Shown: positions 1 to 8,407, counted from the first letter of the stretch. The stretch is DNA of 64,000 bases from Candidatus Micrarchaeota archaeon (GCA_028866575.1 JAGWHU010000005.1:1-64000); one strand, 5' to 3'. Notes: generated by a model from the letters alone, not told the origin. Translations and numbers: made by a program.

Positions 1-45
1 TTGAGGTATGTTGACGTTCGTCCACGGTTTACCAACCGCTGGTTT

Positions 46-122
46 ATATCTCTCCAATTCCTAAGGTCGTTCATGTTTGTCGCCAAAACAAACATGCCTG
101 GGGGTTTCTATAAACCCCTAGG
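46..122 (+). other. TATA-like box followed by two back-to-back hairpins
   Basis: A TATA-like stretch (tttatat, about 46-52) is followed by two strong inverted repeats. The first pairs CATGTTTGT (72-80) with ACAAACATG (88-96), a perfect 9-bp stem with a 7-nt loop. The second pairs 97-107 with 112-122, an 11-bp stem with one G-T pair and a 4-nt loop. No protein is evident here. It could be a small structured RNA, the 3' end of an upstream RNA gene cut by the window edge, or a structured leader of the next gene. Confidence 0.4.
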
Positions 123-173
123 AAATAGTGGAATTATTGGACACAGGCTTTGCGCCCGAAGCTGCACGATAAG

Positions 174-184
174 CTTATATATTA
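174..184 (+). promoter_or_regulatory. TATA box upstream of the 123-aa gene
   Basis: The sequence CTTATATATTA lies about 35 bases before the ATG at 214, which is the usual distance for an archaeal TATA box driving a nearly leaderless transcript. Confidence 0.5.
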
Positions 185-213
185 TAATCGCCGCAAGCAT
201 TTGATGTGGTAAT

Positions 214-585
214 ATGTCGATGAGCGCAGGGTTCGGCTTCAAGAGAGATTTTACAATATCAAAAAAGGGAATAGAAATCGAGGGAAAGACCAACCCGACC
301 CTGGGCGAGTTGAAGCGTCTCGTGCGTGAGGGCATCCACGGACAGGAAAATACCGTTCTCGTGGCGGTAGATGTCGGAAATTTCAGGAACCCGAGGGAAG
401 TTACAAAGGCGATGTCGATAACCTTTTCGGGAAACGGGATGGTAGAAGTAGATGGCAAGCAAGTAAATACGACAGAGGAGCTGATGTCCAATATGGACGG
501 CCTGAGCTTTTCGTACAGGAGGCCGAGAGGAATACAGGAAAGCGCGGCAGGCAGGCTGAAGAACCTTGCAAGGAAACACAGTTGA
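214..585 (+). CDS. hypothetical protein, 123 aa
   Basis: I do not recognise this protein. It is soluble, with no signal peptide or membrane segment. The middle looks like alternating strands (for example TVLVAVDVG near residue 50) and the C-terminus is basic and probably helical (RLKNLARKHS). Codon use is like the chromosomal genes around it. A TATA box precedes it and a T-rich run at about 593-600 follows. It stands alone before the ABC transporter genes. Function unknown. Confidence 0.7.
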   Translation: MSMSAGFGFKRDFTISKKGIEIEGKTNPTLGELKRLVREGIHGQENTVLVAVDVGNFRNPREVTKAMSITFSGNGMVEVDGKQVNTTEELMSNMDGLSFSYRRPRGIQESAAGRLKNLARKHS

Positions 586-655
586 AGCATTTTGTTTTTA
601 CTGATTTTACAACTAGCAATAAATACGTTAACCCCTAGTATTATCTAGTGGGAAA

Positions 656-1510
656 ATGCCAGTCCTTGAGCTTAAAGGCGTGAATTCGGGCTATAACGGG
701 AATGCCGTAATACATGGCATAAGCTTCACCTCGAAGGAATCATCAGTATATGTTGTACTCGGGCCCAACGGCGCAGGCAAGACAACGCTTTTCAGGACGA
801 TAGCTGGCATATTGGAGCCCTTATCAGGCAAGATTCTGCTTAATGGCAAGGATATAAGCTCCTCGAAGGAGCTTAGAAGCAGCATAAACTACCTATCGCA
901 CTACAACGCGCTTCCGGAAGAGATGACAGTGCATAATGCGCTCAAATTCTACTCCGACATGGAGGGCGGAGATCCTGAGAAGGTTATAAAACTGTTGGAT
1001 CTTGATGAACTCAGGGACAAGAAAGTCTCTGACCTTTCGCAGGGGCAGAAGAAGCGCGTGTCGATAGCAAAGGTATTCCTCAGGGACAGGGACATATACC
1101 TGCTGGATGAGCCAACCGCAAACCTTGATCCGGGGCTATCCAAGGAAATTAGGGATATAATACTGAAGCTTAGCAAGGACAAGCTCGTACTCTATTCGTC
1201 GCACAATCTTTACGAGGCGACCGACATAGGGACCAACCTAATCCTGATAAAAGGAGGGAAGCTTGCCATGTTCGACAAGATAGCAAATGTGAGGTCCAGT
1301 AATTACAGGGTAGGCATTAGGGCGTCCAAGGACATTACCAGGATAGTTGACGCGAAGAAGGATGCTAGCGGCTATTACATAATGACTGTGTCAAACCCCG
1401 AGGAGGCCGGAGTGGCCCTCAAAAAGATCATAGAGAAAGGCATACTAGTGACAGAGATGAGGGAGATGGACAACCCGCTGCAGGAGCTTTTCGGGAAGGA
1501 TGGGAAGTGA
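656..1510 (+). CDS. ABC transporter ATP-binding protein
   Basis: This is the nucleotide-binding subunit of an ABC transporter, 284 aa. Walker A is at residues 36-44 (GPNGAGKTT), the signature is LSQGQKKR near residue 138, Walker B ends in YLLDEPT and the switch histidine is in SSHNLYEA. The Q-loop position reads YLSHYN, so the usual glutamine appears to be histidine, which is odd. The C-terminal 80 residues resemble the regulatory tail of CcmA/NatA-type subunits. It lies directly before its presumed permease and probably forms a two-gene operon. The substrate cannot be inferred. Confidence 0.93.
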   Translation: MPVLELKGVNSGYNGNAVIHGISFTSKESSVYVVLGPNGAGKTTLFRTIAGILEPLSGKILLNGKDISSSKELRSSINYLSHYNALPEEMTVHNALKFYSDMEGGDPEKVIKLLDLDELRDKKVSDLSQGQKKRVSIAKVFLRDRDIYLLDEPTANLDPGLSKEIRDIILKLSKDKLVLYSSHNLYEATDIGTNLILIKGGKLAMFDKIANVRSSNYRVGIRASKDITRIVDAKKDASGYYIMTVSNPEEAGVALKKIIEKGILVTEMREMDNPLQELFGKDGK

Positions 1511-1516
1511 ACTTAT

Positions 1517-2323
1517 ATGCCGGTAAAAGAGAATGGGAAAAAGGGAATTATGGACGCTCCGACGCTTGTCACTGCCAGGAGGGCGTTCGGCATCTCAAAG
1601 ACATATGTAGCTGCGACAATTTTCATGTCGGTGCTTGCGATTGCCCTGTGGGGCAGTGTCATGTACATAAACGTCAACACCAACACTTCCAACAGCACCA
1701 TATCAAACACTTTGGCAGTCAATACTGTAGCAAGCAATGCGATACTCACCGGCAAGAGCTCCAAGGCAGGCTCTGGGGTGCCGCTGCTGGCCTTGCCGCT
1801 CGATATGATCCCGGTAGTTATGCTTCTAACCCCGGTGGTGCTGCTCTTTGTCTACGACAAGAATAACGGCGTGCTGGAGTATATGCTATCGTTGGGAATG
1901 ACGCAGCGCGACATATACATGCGATATCTAAAAGCGGCGCTGCTGCTCGTATTTATATTCGAAATATTATTTGTTACGGTTGATTTTGCGTACGGCTATT
2001 TATTGTACGGAGCAGGCGCTGTTGCGACAATCATCCCCATCCCGTTGCTCGCAATTCCTTTTTCGTTAGCCATAACTGCATTCATGATTATGGCCATGAT
2101 GGCGTTCAGCGCGCTGCAGAAAACAAGGGCAGGAAGCAACCAGCCCCTTGGCCTGCTTGTAGGAGTTCTCAGCACAGTCCCAGCTTATCTGGTGCCGTTC
2201 GTAGTTCCGTTCGCGATAGGCGTATATGTAGATCTGGGAATCGCGGTTGCCATAGCCGCAGTTGCGTTGGTTTTCCTGATGTATTCGGATAAACTCATAA
2301 GGAACGAGAAGCTGCTGCCGTGA
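1517..2323 (+). CDS. ABC transporter permease (ABC-2 type)
   Basis: This membrane protein of 268 aa has about six hydrophobic segments: one near residues 30-52, then others near 95-115, 135-165, 170-195, 205-225 and 230-258. It begins six bases after the ATPase stop codon, so the two are almost certainly co-transcribed and form one exporter. The loop after the first segment is Asn/Thr/Ser-rich and probably extracellular. An alternative ATG at 1550 would shorten the cytoplasmic N-terminus by 11 residues. Family assignment rests on context and topology rather than on a motif. Confidence 0.8.
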   Translation: MPVKENGKKGIMDAPTLVTARRAFGISKTYVAATIFMSVLAIALWGSVMYINVNTNTSNSTISNTLAVNTVASNAILTGKSSKAGSGVPLLALPLDMIPVVMLLTPVVLLFVYDKNNGVLEYMLSLGMTQRDIYMRYLKAALLLVFIFEILFVTVDFAYGYLLYGAGAVATIIPIPLLAIPFSLAITAFMIMAMMAFSALQKTRAGSNQPLGLLVGVLSTVPAYLVPFVVPFAIGVYVDLGIAVAIAAVALVFLMYSDKLIRNEKLLP

Positions 2324-2401
2324 CATTCATCCGGGAATTTATTATCCGGTTATGCTTCCAGGCTTGGTGCCTGAAGACCCTTTTAAAAGACTTTTTGGTC
2401 A

Positions 2402-2416
2402 GGGTATTTTTTTTAA
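2402..2416 (+). terminator. T-run terminator after the ABC operon
   Basis: A run of eight T residues (2407-2414) follows the permease stop by about 85 bases. Archaeal RNA polymerase terminates at such runs without needing a hairpin. Confidence 0.5.
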
Positions 2417-2487
2417 CGTCGGTTTCTCTCTGCAAGTGCCTCTAAAGGCTTATATATTGTGAATTTCGTAATATTTATGTGATATAA

Positions 2488-2814
2488 ATGGCAACACAAC
2501 AGACTACAAATAATAGGTATTCTAGCTTGCTGCTTGAAATCGCAAACGAAACAGGTGACAGAGATACTTTGAATAAGATAGTTGCGACTCTTATTGTTAG
2601 GCCCGGACCCAGAACTACTGAAGATGTGAGTATATTAAAGGCAGCTCTTGGTAACAAATCAATAGGTGATAGCACTGTAAGGATTGCTAAACAAGTTGAA
2701 GAGGGCAAAGGATCTGCGAGAAATGATGAGATATGCGATATTATTTCAAAGCAACTGGCCATGGTCTTGAGGAGGGAGGAAAATACAATGGATAGTCAGG
2801 GCTGTTGGTATTGA
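2488..2814 (+). CDS. hypothetical protein, 108 aa
   Basis: I do not recognise this protein. It is predicted to be mostly helical and soluble. It has its own TATA box (ggcttatatattg, about 2449-2461), roughly 30 bases before the ATG. It is more AT-rich than the ABC genes and similar in composition to the toxin-antitoxin pair that follows, so the three genes may have arrived together. A CxY tail (GCWY) ends the protein. Function unknown. Confidence 0.6.
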   Translation: MATQQTTNNRYSSLLLEIANETGDRDTLNKIVATLIVRPGPRTTEDVSILKAALGNKSIGDSTVRIAKQVEEGKGSARNDEICDIISKQLAMVLRREENTMDSQGCWY

Positions 2815-2872
2815 AAACCTACAAAATAAGAATGTTACTCAAGAGTTTTTGACATATATTACTAAAGAAAGG

Positions 2873-2930
2873 TTTATATATAAAAGTAAGACAACAACTA
2901 AAAGTAAGGCATAAATATCTTTTCTTACAT
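2873..2930 (+). promoter_or_regulatory. vapBC promoter with repeated operator-like motifs
   Basis: Two direct copies of AAAAGTAAG (2882-2890 and 2900-2908) lie 18 bases apart. An inverted near-copy, CTTTTCTTAC, lies at 2919-2928. A TATA-like ataaata (2911-2917) falls between them, about 30 bases before the antitoxin ATG. The spacing and overlap with the promoter fit an autoregulatory operator for the AbrB-type antitoxin; that role is inference. Confidence 0.5.
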
Positions 2931-2947
2931 TATAATATAGTGAGACC

Positions 2948-3211
2948 ATGGAAACCGTAACTGTATCTTCAAAAGGGCAAATAGTCATACCTGCTAGATT
3001 AAGAAGAAGAATGAGACTAAAAACGAAAGATAGGCTAATCATAGCAGAGGAGAAAGGTGGCATATTACTCAAACCAATTGTAAAGCTTTCAACTATGTTA
3101 GGAAAATACAAGATACCTAGTGGAACAACAGCACTTCAAAATATGAGGGCAGAAGACGACAAGGCCTGGATTGCTCGCATCTTGGCAATGGAGAAGAAAG
3201 TTAAGAATTAG
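2948..3211 (+). CDS. AbrB/MazE-fold antitoxin (VapB-like)
   Basis: At 87 aa, this is an AbrB-family DNA-binding protein. The N-terminal swapped-hairpin signature is clear in residues 1-45 (TVSSKGQIVIPARLR, then LIIAEEKGGILLKPI). The C-terminal tail should wrap around and inhibit the partner toxin. It lies eight bases upstream of a PIN-domain gene, the classic VapBC arrangement. Direct and inverted repeats in its promoter suggest that it represses its own operon. Confidence 0.9.
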   Translation: METVTVSSKGQIVIPARLRRRMRLKTKDRLIIAEEKGGILLKPIVKLSTMLGKYKIPSGTTALQNMRAEDDKAWIARILAMEKKVKN

Positions 3212-3219
3212 GTGATTAA

Positions 3220-3615
3220 GTGAGGTATCTTTTTGACACTTCGTCATTGATCGCCTTTTTTAATGAAGAGAAAGGAGCTGATTTTGTTAAAAAGCTTCTT
3301 GAAGGCATAGAACATGGGGTTTCAGAAGGTTTTGTAAGCACTATTACTTTAACTGAGCTTTTTTATATTTTTTACGCCAAGACCAAAGGTTCAACAGCTA
3401 AAGACGTAATAGAAACAATCGTAAAATCTAAACTTAAGATACTCCCAGTAGACATAAGTACCTCACTTTTGGCTGGAAAGTACAAAACCAGAGCAATACC
3501 CCTTGCAGATGCTCTTATAGCAGCAAATGCAAGCGAGGTTGAGGCAAAAGTTGTAACAGATGACCCTCACTTTTCAAAAACTGATGTAGAAATAGTAAAT
3601 TTTAGAGGGCACTAA
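3220..3615 (+). CDS. PIN-domain ribonuclease toxin (VapC-like)
   Basis: This 131-aa PIN-domain protein starts with GTG. The acidic metal-binding residues of the family are visible: D6 (FDTSS), E46 (TLTELFY), D97 (LADALIAA) and D114/D115 (VTDDPHF). VapC toxins cut RNA, often initiator tRNA or rRNA, when released from the antitoxin; the target here is unknown. It follows the AbrB-type antitoxin by eight bases. All catalytic positions are present, so the toxin should be active. Confidence 0.92.
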   Translation: MRYLFDTSSLIAFFNEEKGADFVKKLLEGIEHGVSEGFVSTITLTELFYIFYAKTKGSTAKDVIETIVKSKLKILPVDISTSLLAGKYKTRAIPLADALIAANASEVEAKVVTDDPHFSKTDVEIVNFRGH

Positions 3616-3634
3616 GCAGGGGAATTGGACATTT

Positions 3635-3997
3635 CTACAGGAGCTTGAATCCCCTTGTGAACTGGTCTATATCTGATGCCTTCCATGGGCCTATGCCAAG
3701 CGCCGTTTTTGTGCCGGGAGGGAGCTGCGTTAGTCCGGCGTCGCTCACAAGAGCGCACGGTATTTTCTTGTATTCGAAGGCCTTGTAGAGCTTGGACAAT
3801 GATTCCTCGTCGCTAACCTTCAGGACTATCTTCTTCTCTCCCGTATCGAGCCATTCCTTCGCAACGCCCCTGTCTGATTTTTCAGCCTCGAAATAGCTCA
3901 TCAGCGACGCATGCGCCACCTGCGCCGCAGTCTTTCCCCTGCTCATCTCTATGTCCGTCCTTACGATTATTACCTGCTTTATCTCCTCCTTGAGCAT
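3635..3997 (-). CDS. pth2: peptidyl-tRNA hydrolase, archaeal Pth2
   Basis: Pth2 releases peptides from prematurely dissociated peptidyl-tRNA so that the tRNA can be reused. This 120-aa protein matches the family length. Conserved blocks are SRGKTAAQVAHAS near residue 19 and DAGLTQLPPGTKTALGIGP near residue 87, which hold the catalytic and substrate-contacting residues. It is transcribed opposite to vapC and diverges from priS, sharing a short AT-rich promoter region (about 3998-4061). Confidence 0.96.
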   Translation of the reverse strand: MLKEEIKQVIIVRTDIEMSRGKTAAQVAHASLMSYFEAEKSDRGVAKEWLDTGEKKIVLKVSDEESLSKLYKAFEYKKIPCALVSDAGLTQLPPGTKTALGIGPWKASDIDQFTRGFKLL

Positions 3998-4061
3998 GAA
4001 AACATTCCAATATTGATTTATAGATTAATAGCGCAACAATATAATTAATACTGGTGCTCTG

Positions 4062-5210
4062 TTGCTTGGCGATAAGGAATCCCGTTTGGTAAAGGGCCTT
4101 CTGAAAAGATTCTACGAGGCTAGGGCTAACATAGCCCCAAGAAACGTGGCAAGGAGGGAGTTCGGCTTCGGCGACTTCGAAAGGAAGATATCATACAGGC
4201 ATTACAGCTTCAAGGACGAGGCTTCGCTCAGGTCTTATCTTGTGAAGGAAGCGCCCGCATTCGTCTCCTATTCCTTTGCGGAATACGAAAGGCCTGACGG
4301 AAGGCCCATGGAAAGCAAAAAGTGGCTAGGCGGCGACCTCATCTTCGACATAGATGCGAGCGACCTGAACCTCAAGTGCAAGAAGGAGCACTCAAGCTCG
4401 TGGGTATGCGGCAAATGCCTTGACGGGGCAAAGGAGGAAACCACAAAGCTTATCGAGGACTTCCTGATCCCTGATTTCGGCTTTTCCGAGAAGGAGATAA
4501 GCGTGAATTTCAGCGGCAACCGCGGCTACCACATACACGTATACAACGAGATGACGTTCAAGCTAGACAGCAATGCAAGGAAGGGCATAGGCGACTACAT
4601 AACGGGCAACGGCATACAGCTCAACTCTTTCTTCCCGACGCTAGGTAGGAGGGGCGTCAGGCTTGACGGCCCTAAACCAACAGATTACGGATGGGGGGGC
4701 AAGCTTGCAAACGGGGTTATAAAGGCGCTGGGAGAGGGAACAAGCGGCCTGATGGATTTGGGAATTGACAAAAGGACAGCGGAGATGCTGACAAGAAAAA
4801 GCGCTGAGATACGCCTTGGCATAACAACAGGCAACTGGGACAAGATAAACATACCGAAAAAGGCGGAGTTCTGGGGCAACGTATTGAAAAGAATAGCCAT
4901 AAGGCAGAGCGATGCCATAGACAAGAACGTCAGCACCGACATCTATCATCTTATAAGGCTTCCGGAGACCATACACGGCGACACCGGGCTGGTAGCAAGG
5001 GGCGTGAAATCGTTGAAAGACCTGGATAGGTTCGAACCAATGAACGACGCGATAGCGTTTGATGACGAGCCAGTATCGGTAAGCGTTGATAACGCGCCCA
5101 AGTTCGTCATGCGCCACAAAGAATTCGGGCCGTATTCAAACAGCACAGTGACATTGCCGCGGTACGCCGCTGCGTACTTGATGCTCAAAAGGCTGGCGCA
5201 CCTCGCCTGA
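4062..5210 (+). CDS. priS: DNA primase small (catalytic) subunit PriS
   Basis: PriS synthesises RNA/DNA primers with PriL. The 382-aa protein shows the archaeo-eukaryotic primase core: LIFDIDASDL near residue 95 with the catalytic DxD, a Cys/His cluster (CKKEHSSSWVCGKC, about 105-118) that should bind zinc, and SGNRGYHIHV near residue 150. A later block (GDTGLVARGV) matches the C-terminal conserved region. The start is TTG at 4062, since no ATG fits before the conserved N-terminus. Other replication genes (FEN1, PolD, PolX) lie elsewhere in the window. Confidence 0.95.
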   Translation: MLGDKESRLVKGLLKRFYEARANIAPRNVARREFGFGDFERKISYRHYSFKDEASLRSYLVKEAPAFVSYSFAEYERPDGRPMESKKWLGGDLIFDIDASDLNLKCKKEHSSSWVCGKCLDGAKEETTKLIEDFLIPDFGFSEKEISVNFSGNRGYHIHVYNEMTFKLDSNARKGIGDYITGNGIQLNSFFPTLGRRGVRLDGPKPTDYGWGGKLANGVIKALGEGTSGLMDLGIDKRTAEMLTRKSAEIRLGITTGNWDKINIPKKAEFWGNVLKRIAIRQSDAIDKNVSTDIYHLIRLPETIHGDTGLVARGVKSLKDLDRFEPMNDAIAFDDEPVSVSVDNAPKFVMRHKEFGPYSNSTVTLPRYAAAYLMLKRLAHLA

Positions 5211-5849
5211 TCATATTTTCGTATGGTCGAATGAGAGGTTTATCGACTTTATGTGCATGTTAGATATGGGCGCATATTTCAGGTCTATCCTGTTATCCTT
5301 GAAGAAGAGGAAGTCCTCGAGGTCGTGCCCCTCAGTCCTGAACCTGTAATCAAGGGGCGTCTTTATGTAGCACACCGCCAGCCCGGAGTATGCGCACCTG
5401 GTTTCAAGGGGCTTTGCGTTCCTGAGCTCCTCGTCGGTGTAAGCTTCGTAATTCCCTGGATCGCCTTTCACGATCGTATTTGATATCTTGCCTGTATTGC
5501 CGTCTATGCTCCGGCAATTTGTTGTAAAGGACGCGCCGATCCTTTCCGCTTCCGTTATGTATCCTGCGATCCTCTTTGGATCCTCCATCAGCACCATGTC
5601 CGAATCAAGCCAGAACATGTACGCTTCATTTTCCCCGGGGAACATCTCCCTTATCGCATCTATGCACTTCTGCCTCGTGTTCGCCAACCCGGTTCCCGTT
5701 TGCGCGTTGAGCAGGAATCTCCTTTTCAGTATCGAGGCAACGCCCATCAGGTCCATAACGCTTTTCGGCACGGCCCTTCCATCGTGCGTCGGCATTGACA
5801 GTATGAGGCATTCGCCTGATTTCGCCATATGGCAATATTCCAAACGCAT
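5211..5849 (-). CDS. glycosyltransferase-like (GT-A fold) protein
   Basis: The 212-aa protein has a strand-rich Rossmann-like N-terminus and a FWLDSDM motif near residue 80 that resembles the DxD metal site of GT-A glycosyltransferases. Further acidic and aromatic blocks (CAYSGLAVCYI, HDLEDFLFF) fit the acceptor half. No membrane segment is seen. The TATA-like aataaattta (about 5856-5866, opposite strand) is closer to ideal for the second ATG at 5828, which would give 205 aa. The donor sugar and acceptor are unknown. It ends next to the priS stop codon (convergent). Confidence 0.65.
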   Translation of the reverse strand: MRLEYCHMAKSGECLILSMPTHDGRAVPKSVMDLMGVASILKRRFLLNAQTGTGLANTRQKCIDAIREMFPGENEAYMFWLDSDMVLMEDPKRIAGYITEAERIGASFTTNCRSIDGNTGKISNTIVKGDPGNYEAYTDEELRNAKPLETRCAYSGLAVCYIKTPLDYRFRTEGHDLEDFLFFKDNRIDLKYAPISNMHIKSINLSFDHTKI

Positions 5850-5879
5850 CTACTTAAATTTATTTGAATGCAAGGGGCA

Positions 5880-5916
5880 TACGTCTTTAGACGTACGGTA
5901 AAAAAGCCTATAAATA
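5880..5916 (+). promoter_or_regulatory. palindrome next to a TATA box
   Basis: TACGTCT (5880-5886) and AGACGTA (5889-5895) form a perfect inverted repeat with a 2-base centre. A clear TATA box, TATAAATA (5909-5916), follows 13 bases later. The palindrome sits where an archaeal regulator could control a promoter reading to the right, towards the DUF373 gene. Confidence 0.5.
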
Positions 5917-5938
5917 CAGGAAAAGCCCAATTTGCTTG

Positions 5939-6013
5939 GTGGGAAAGGTCGCGCTGGCATATGAGTCATTCCTGACAACGCTAGAAGGGGTTGCATCGGT
6001 TAACTTCTTCTAA
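5939..6013 (+). CDS. possible leaderless small protein, 24 aa
   Basis: A GTG codon lies 27 bases after the centre of the TATA box at 5909-5916, the expected distance for a leaderless transcript. It opens a 24-codon frame (begins MGKVALAYESF) ending in TAA. Nothing in the sequence identifies it. It could equally be untranslated leader of the DUF373 gene. Low confidence. Confidence 0.2.
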   Translation: MGKVALAYESFLTTLEGVASVNFF

Positions 6014-6070
6014 AAGTTGTCAGTGATAGGCTTTTTATCCTTTCCATGGACAAATTTATACGATGAGAGG

Positions 6071-7291
6071 ATGGCTGACAGGATACTGGTACTTGCGGTA
6101 GATATCGACAACGACCTGTACAGGAAGACGAAGATAACAGGTCCGGTCATTGGCAGGTCCGACAACCTGAAGGCAGCCGCAGCCCTAGCCCTTGCAGATC
6201 CGCAGGATACAGATGCCAACACGATGTTTGAAGCGGTTAGGAAATACGACGAGCTCAAGTCGCAGGGGAATTCTGCAAACATAGCCACTGTTACAGGGGC
6301 GGAGAAGGAGGGCTACGTCGCGGACACTGAGCTCGTAAGGCAGGTAGAGATGGTACTGGAAAGGCTCAAGAGCGACGTCTGCGTGCTCGTAACCGATGGG
6401 AGTAGCGACGAGAGGGTGCTGCCGCTGCTTAAGAACAGGATAAAGGTCAACAGCGTGGACATAGTGCGTATGAAGCAGGCGCCTGGCCTGGAGAACACGT
6501 ACTTCACCATATTGGAGAAGCTCAAGGAGCCTCACTATTCAAGGATAGTCTTCGGCATACCTGCCGTGCTGTTCATATTGTTCGCTGCAAGCTACTACTT
6601 CAACTTCGGCTGGCAGCTCCCGGTTGCGCTGATAGGAATATACCTGATAACCAAGGCGTTCGGCCTCGAGGATGCGCTCATAAACTCCTTCAGGGGGCTA
6701 GGCTTCAGCGTTGAAAGGCTGAGCTTCGTGTTCTACATAGGCTCTATAATATTCTTCGCGATAAGCCTGATAATAGCGTATGGCACCTATTCGGCAACGC
6801 TTGCAACGACAAGCAACTCGCTCATACTGGGGTCGCAGGCCGTCGAGGGGTTCCTTACCCTGTTCCCGGTGAGCCTGGTGCTCTACCTTGTCGGGAGGGT
6901 CATAGACCTTGAGAACAAGCGCATGCGCTACAGGGCGATATCGCAGGGCACATACGTGGGCTACTCGATAATAGCGATAGCAATGCTTTACATCGCCTCT
7001 TCCTGGATGGTGGGGCAGATATACTTCTGGGAATTCCTGGTGCTCAGCATGGCTGCGCTCCTTGCCGGATACGGGCTCTCGCTGTTCAGCGCATTCCTGA
7101 AGAGGAGGGCGATAAGGCATGCAAAGATAAAGGACAAGCGCGTGATAAACGACATAGGGGCATACATAGGCAGGATAACAGACATAGACTCCAAGCGCGG
7201 CTTCATATTCGTCAAGACTGACTACGGCAGCGTCATAAAATACGACGTCGACAGGATAACCGGGGTTTCGGACAGGGTAGTGATAAGGTAA
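6071..7291 (+). CDS. DUF373 family membrane protein
   Basis: The first 165 residues form the soluble DUF373 domain (ILVLAVDIDNDL near residue 5, CVLVTDGSSDERVLP near 105). After it come about six membrane segments (near residues 160-180, 185-200, 218-245, 255-285, 300-320 and 325-345) and a soluble tail of about 60 residues with a beta-rich pattern. DUF373 proteins are almost confined to Archaea and have no firmly known role. The ATG at 6071 is chosen because homology begins at once; an upstream GTG at 6017 is open in frame. A regulated promoter lies at 5880-5916. Confidence 0.85.
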   Translation: MADRILVLAVDIDNDLYRKTKITGPVIGRSDNLKAAAALALADPQDTDANTMFEAVRKYDELKSQGNSANIATVTGAEKEGYVADTELVRQVEMVLERLKSDVCVLVTDGSSDERVLPLLKNRIKVNSVDIVRMKQAPGLENTYFTILEKLKEPHYSRIVFGIPAVLFILFAASYYFNFGWQLPVALIGIYLITKAFGLEDALINSFRGLGFSVERLSFVFYIGSIIFFAISLIIAYGTYSATLATTSNSLILGSQAVEGFLTLFPVSLVLYLVGRVIDLENKRMRYRAISQGTYVGYSIIAIAMLYIASSWMVGQIYFWEFLVLSMAALLAGYGLSLFSAFLKRRAIRHAKIKDKRVINDIGAYIGRITDIDSKRGFIFVKTDYGSVIKYDVDRITGVSDRVVIR

Positions 7292-7405
7292 TCGTGTTTT
7301 TATATTGTGCGTTGCAAATTATGAACACTCGGAACTGCGCGGCAATCCGTTTTGCTGGAAAACCGTATATGTGAGTGTAAATCGCCAAAAGAAAGGTTTA
7401 AATTC

Positions 7406-7705
7406 ATGCACGGCTATAATAATAAGAACATTGTCCTTCATGAGCTGATAGGTCTTGAGGCCGTTGTAATAGACTGCTCTGACCGCTCACAGATAAAAAC
7501 AAGAGGAAAAGTAATAAACGAGACAAAAAACCTTCTATATCTGAGGCATGGTTCGAAAATAAGCAAAGTAGTTAAGAAAATCTCCAAGTTCAGGTTCACC
7601 CACAACGGCAGCAGCTTTGTAGTGGACGGAAAGGAGATAAATTTTAGAGCGCATGAGCGCACCGAGAAGGCGCTTAAGTTCTACAAGAGAAGATCTCTGA
7701 AGTGA
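7406..7705 (+). CDS. rnp1: RNase P protein component 1 (Rpp29)
   Basis: Rpp29 is a protein subunit of the tRNA 5'-maturation enzyme. The Sm-like barrel is visible: [19 protein letters not shown], then [15 protein letters not shown]-like segments and a basic C-terminus. In many archaea this gene lies inside the ribosomal cluster just before uS17, as here. The ATG at 7406 gives 99 aa; an upstream TTG at 7352 would add 18 residues with no visible homology. It starts the long translation operon in this window. Confidence 0.9.
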   Translation: MHGYNNKNIVLHELIGLEAVVIDCSDRSQIKTRGKVINETKNLLYLRHGSKISKVVKKISKFRFTHNGSSFVVDGKEINFRAHERTEKALKFYKRRSLK

Positions 7706-7709
7706 TTGT

Positions 7710-8003
7710 TTGGAATGCAATGATCCTAAATGCCCGGTGCACGGGATGCTTAAGACTAGGGGCAACGAGGTAGAGGGCATAGTGGTAAGCGACAGGGCGA
7801 AGAAGACGGTAATAGTCGAGCACGCATACACAACCTTCCTCCACAAGTACGAGAGGTCGCTCAGGAAGACATCGAGGATTGCGGCTTACAACCCGGAATG
7901 CATAAGCGCAAAGACAAGGGACACAGTGCTAATATCGGAGACGAGGCGGCTCAGCAAGACAAAGTCGTTCGTAGTGACAAAAATAATAAAGAGAGCTGAA
8001 TAG
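7710..8003 (+). CDS. rps17: 30S ribosomal protein uS17
   Basis: The 97-aa protein has the archaeal uS17 pattern: [10 protein letters not shown] at the N-terminus, then [18 protein letters not shown] and the OB-fold end [17 protein letters not shown]. It binds 16S rRNA early in assembly. The start is TTG at 7710, four bases after the rnp1 stop, so the two are translationally close. The N-terminal Cys/His residues suggest a small metal site. Confidence 0.96.
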   Translation: MECNDPKCPVHGMLKTRGNEVEGIVVSDRAKKTVIVEHAYTTFLHKYERSLRKTSRIAAYNPECISAKTRDTVLISETRRLSKTKSFVVTKIIKRAE

Positions 8004-8005
8004 AA

Positions 8006-8407
8006 ATGAAGGGCCTGTCAACAAAGATATCAAGAGTCATGGTACCCGGGACTGTACTCAGGTGCGCGGACAACAGCGGCGCAAGGACCCTGATGATAAT
8101 AAACAGGATAGGCAAGGGCGGGGGGAGGAAGGGAAGGTACTCCAGGTCTGGCCTCGGGGACGTGGTCATAGCAAGCGTAAAATCAGGCACCCCGCAATAC
8201 GTGAAGAAGAAGGTAAGGGTCATGATAATAAGGCAAAAGTCCCCGATAAGGAGGGCTAACGGCATGCGCGTGAGGTTCGAGGACAATGCAGGCATACTCG
8301 TGACGGATTCGAACCTTGCAGTGGGCACAGAAGTCAAAGGAGCAATGGCAAGGGAGATAGTAGAAAGGTACGTGAAGCTCGCAGGGATAGCTTCCAGGGT
8401 GATTTGA
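8006..8407 (+). CDS. rpl14: 50S ribosomal protein uL14
   Basis: At 133 aa this is a normal-length archaeal uL14. Key blocks are VPGTVLRCADNSGARTLMI, the GKGGGRKGRY loop and FEDNAGILVTDSN. It lies at the subunit interface and contacts uL19e and the 16S rRNA. The stop codon overlaps the ATG of uL24 by one base (TGATG), which points to coupled translation. Confidence 0.97.
   Translation: MKGLSTKISRVMVPGTVLRCADNSGARTLMIINRIGKGGGRKGRYSRSGLGDVVIASVKSGTPQYVKKKVRVMIIRQKSPIRRANGMRVRFEDNAGILVTDSNLAVGTEVKGAMAREIVERYVKLAGIASRVI

Noticed and set aside
1-204. Open frame of 67 aa at the left edge
   Set aside because: It crosses both hairpins and the TATA box of the next gene and has no recognisable features.
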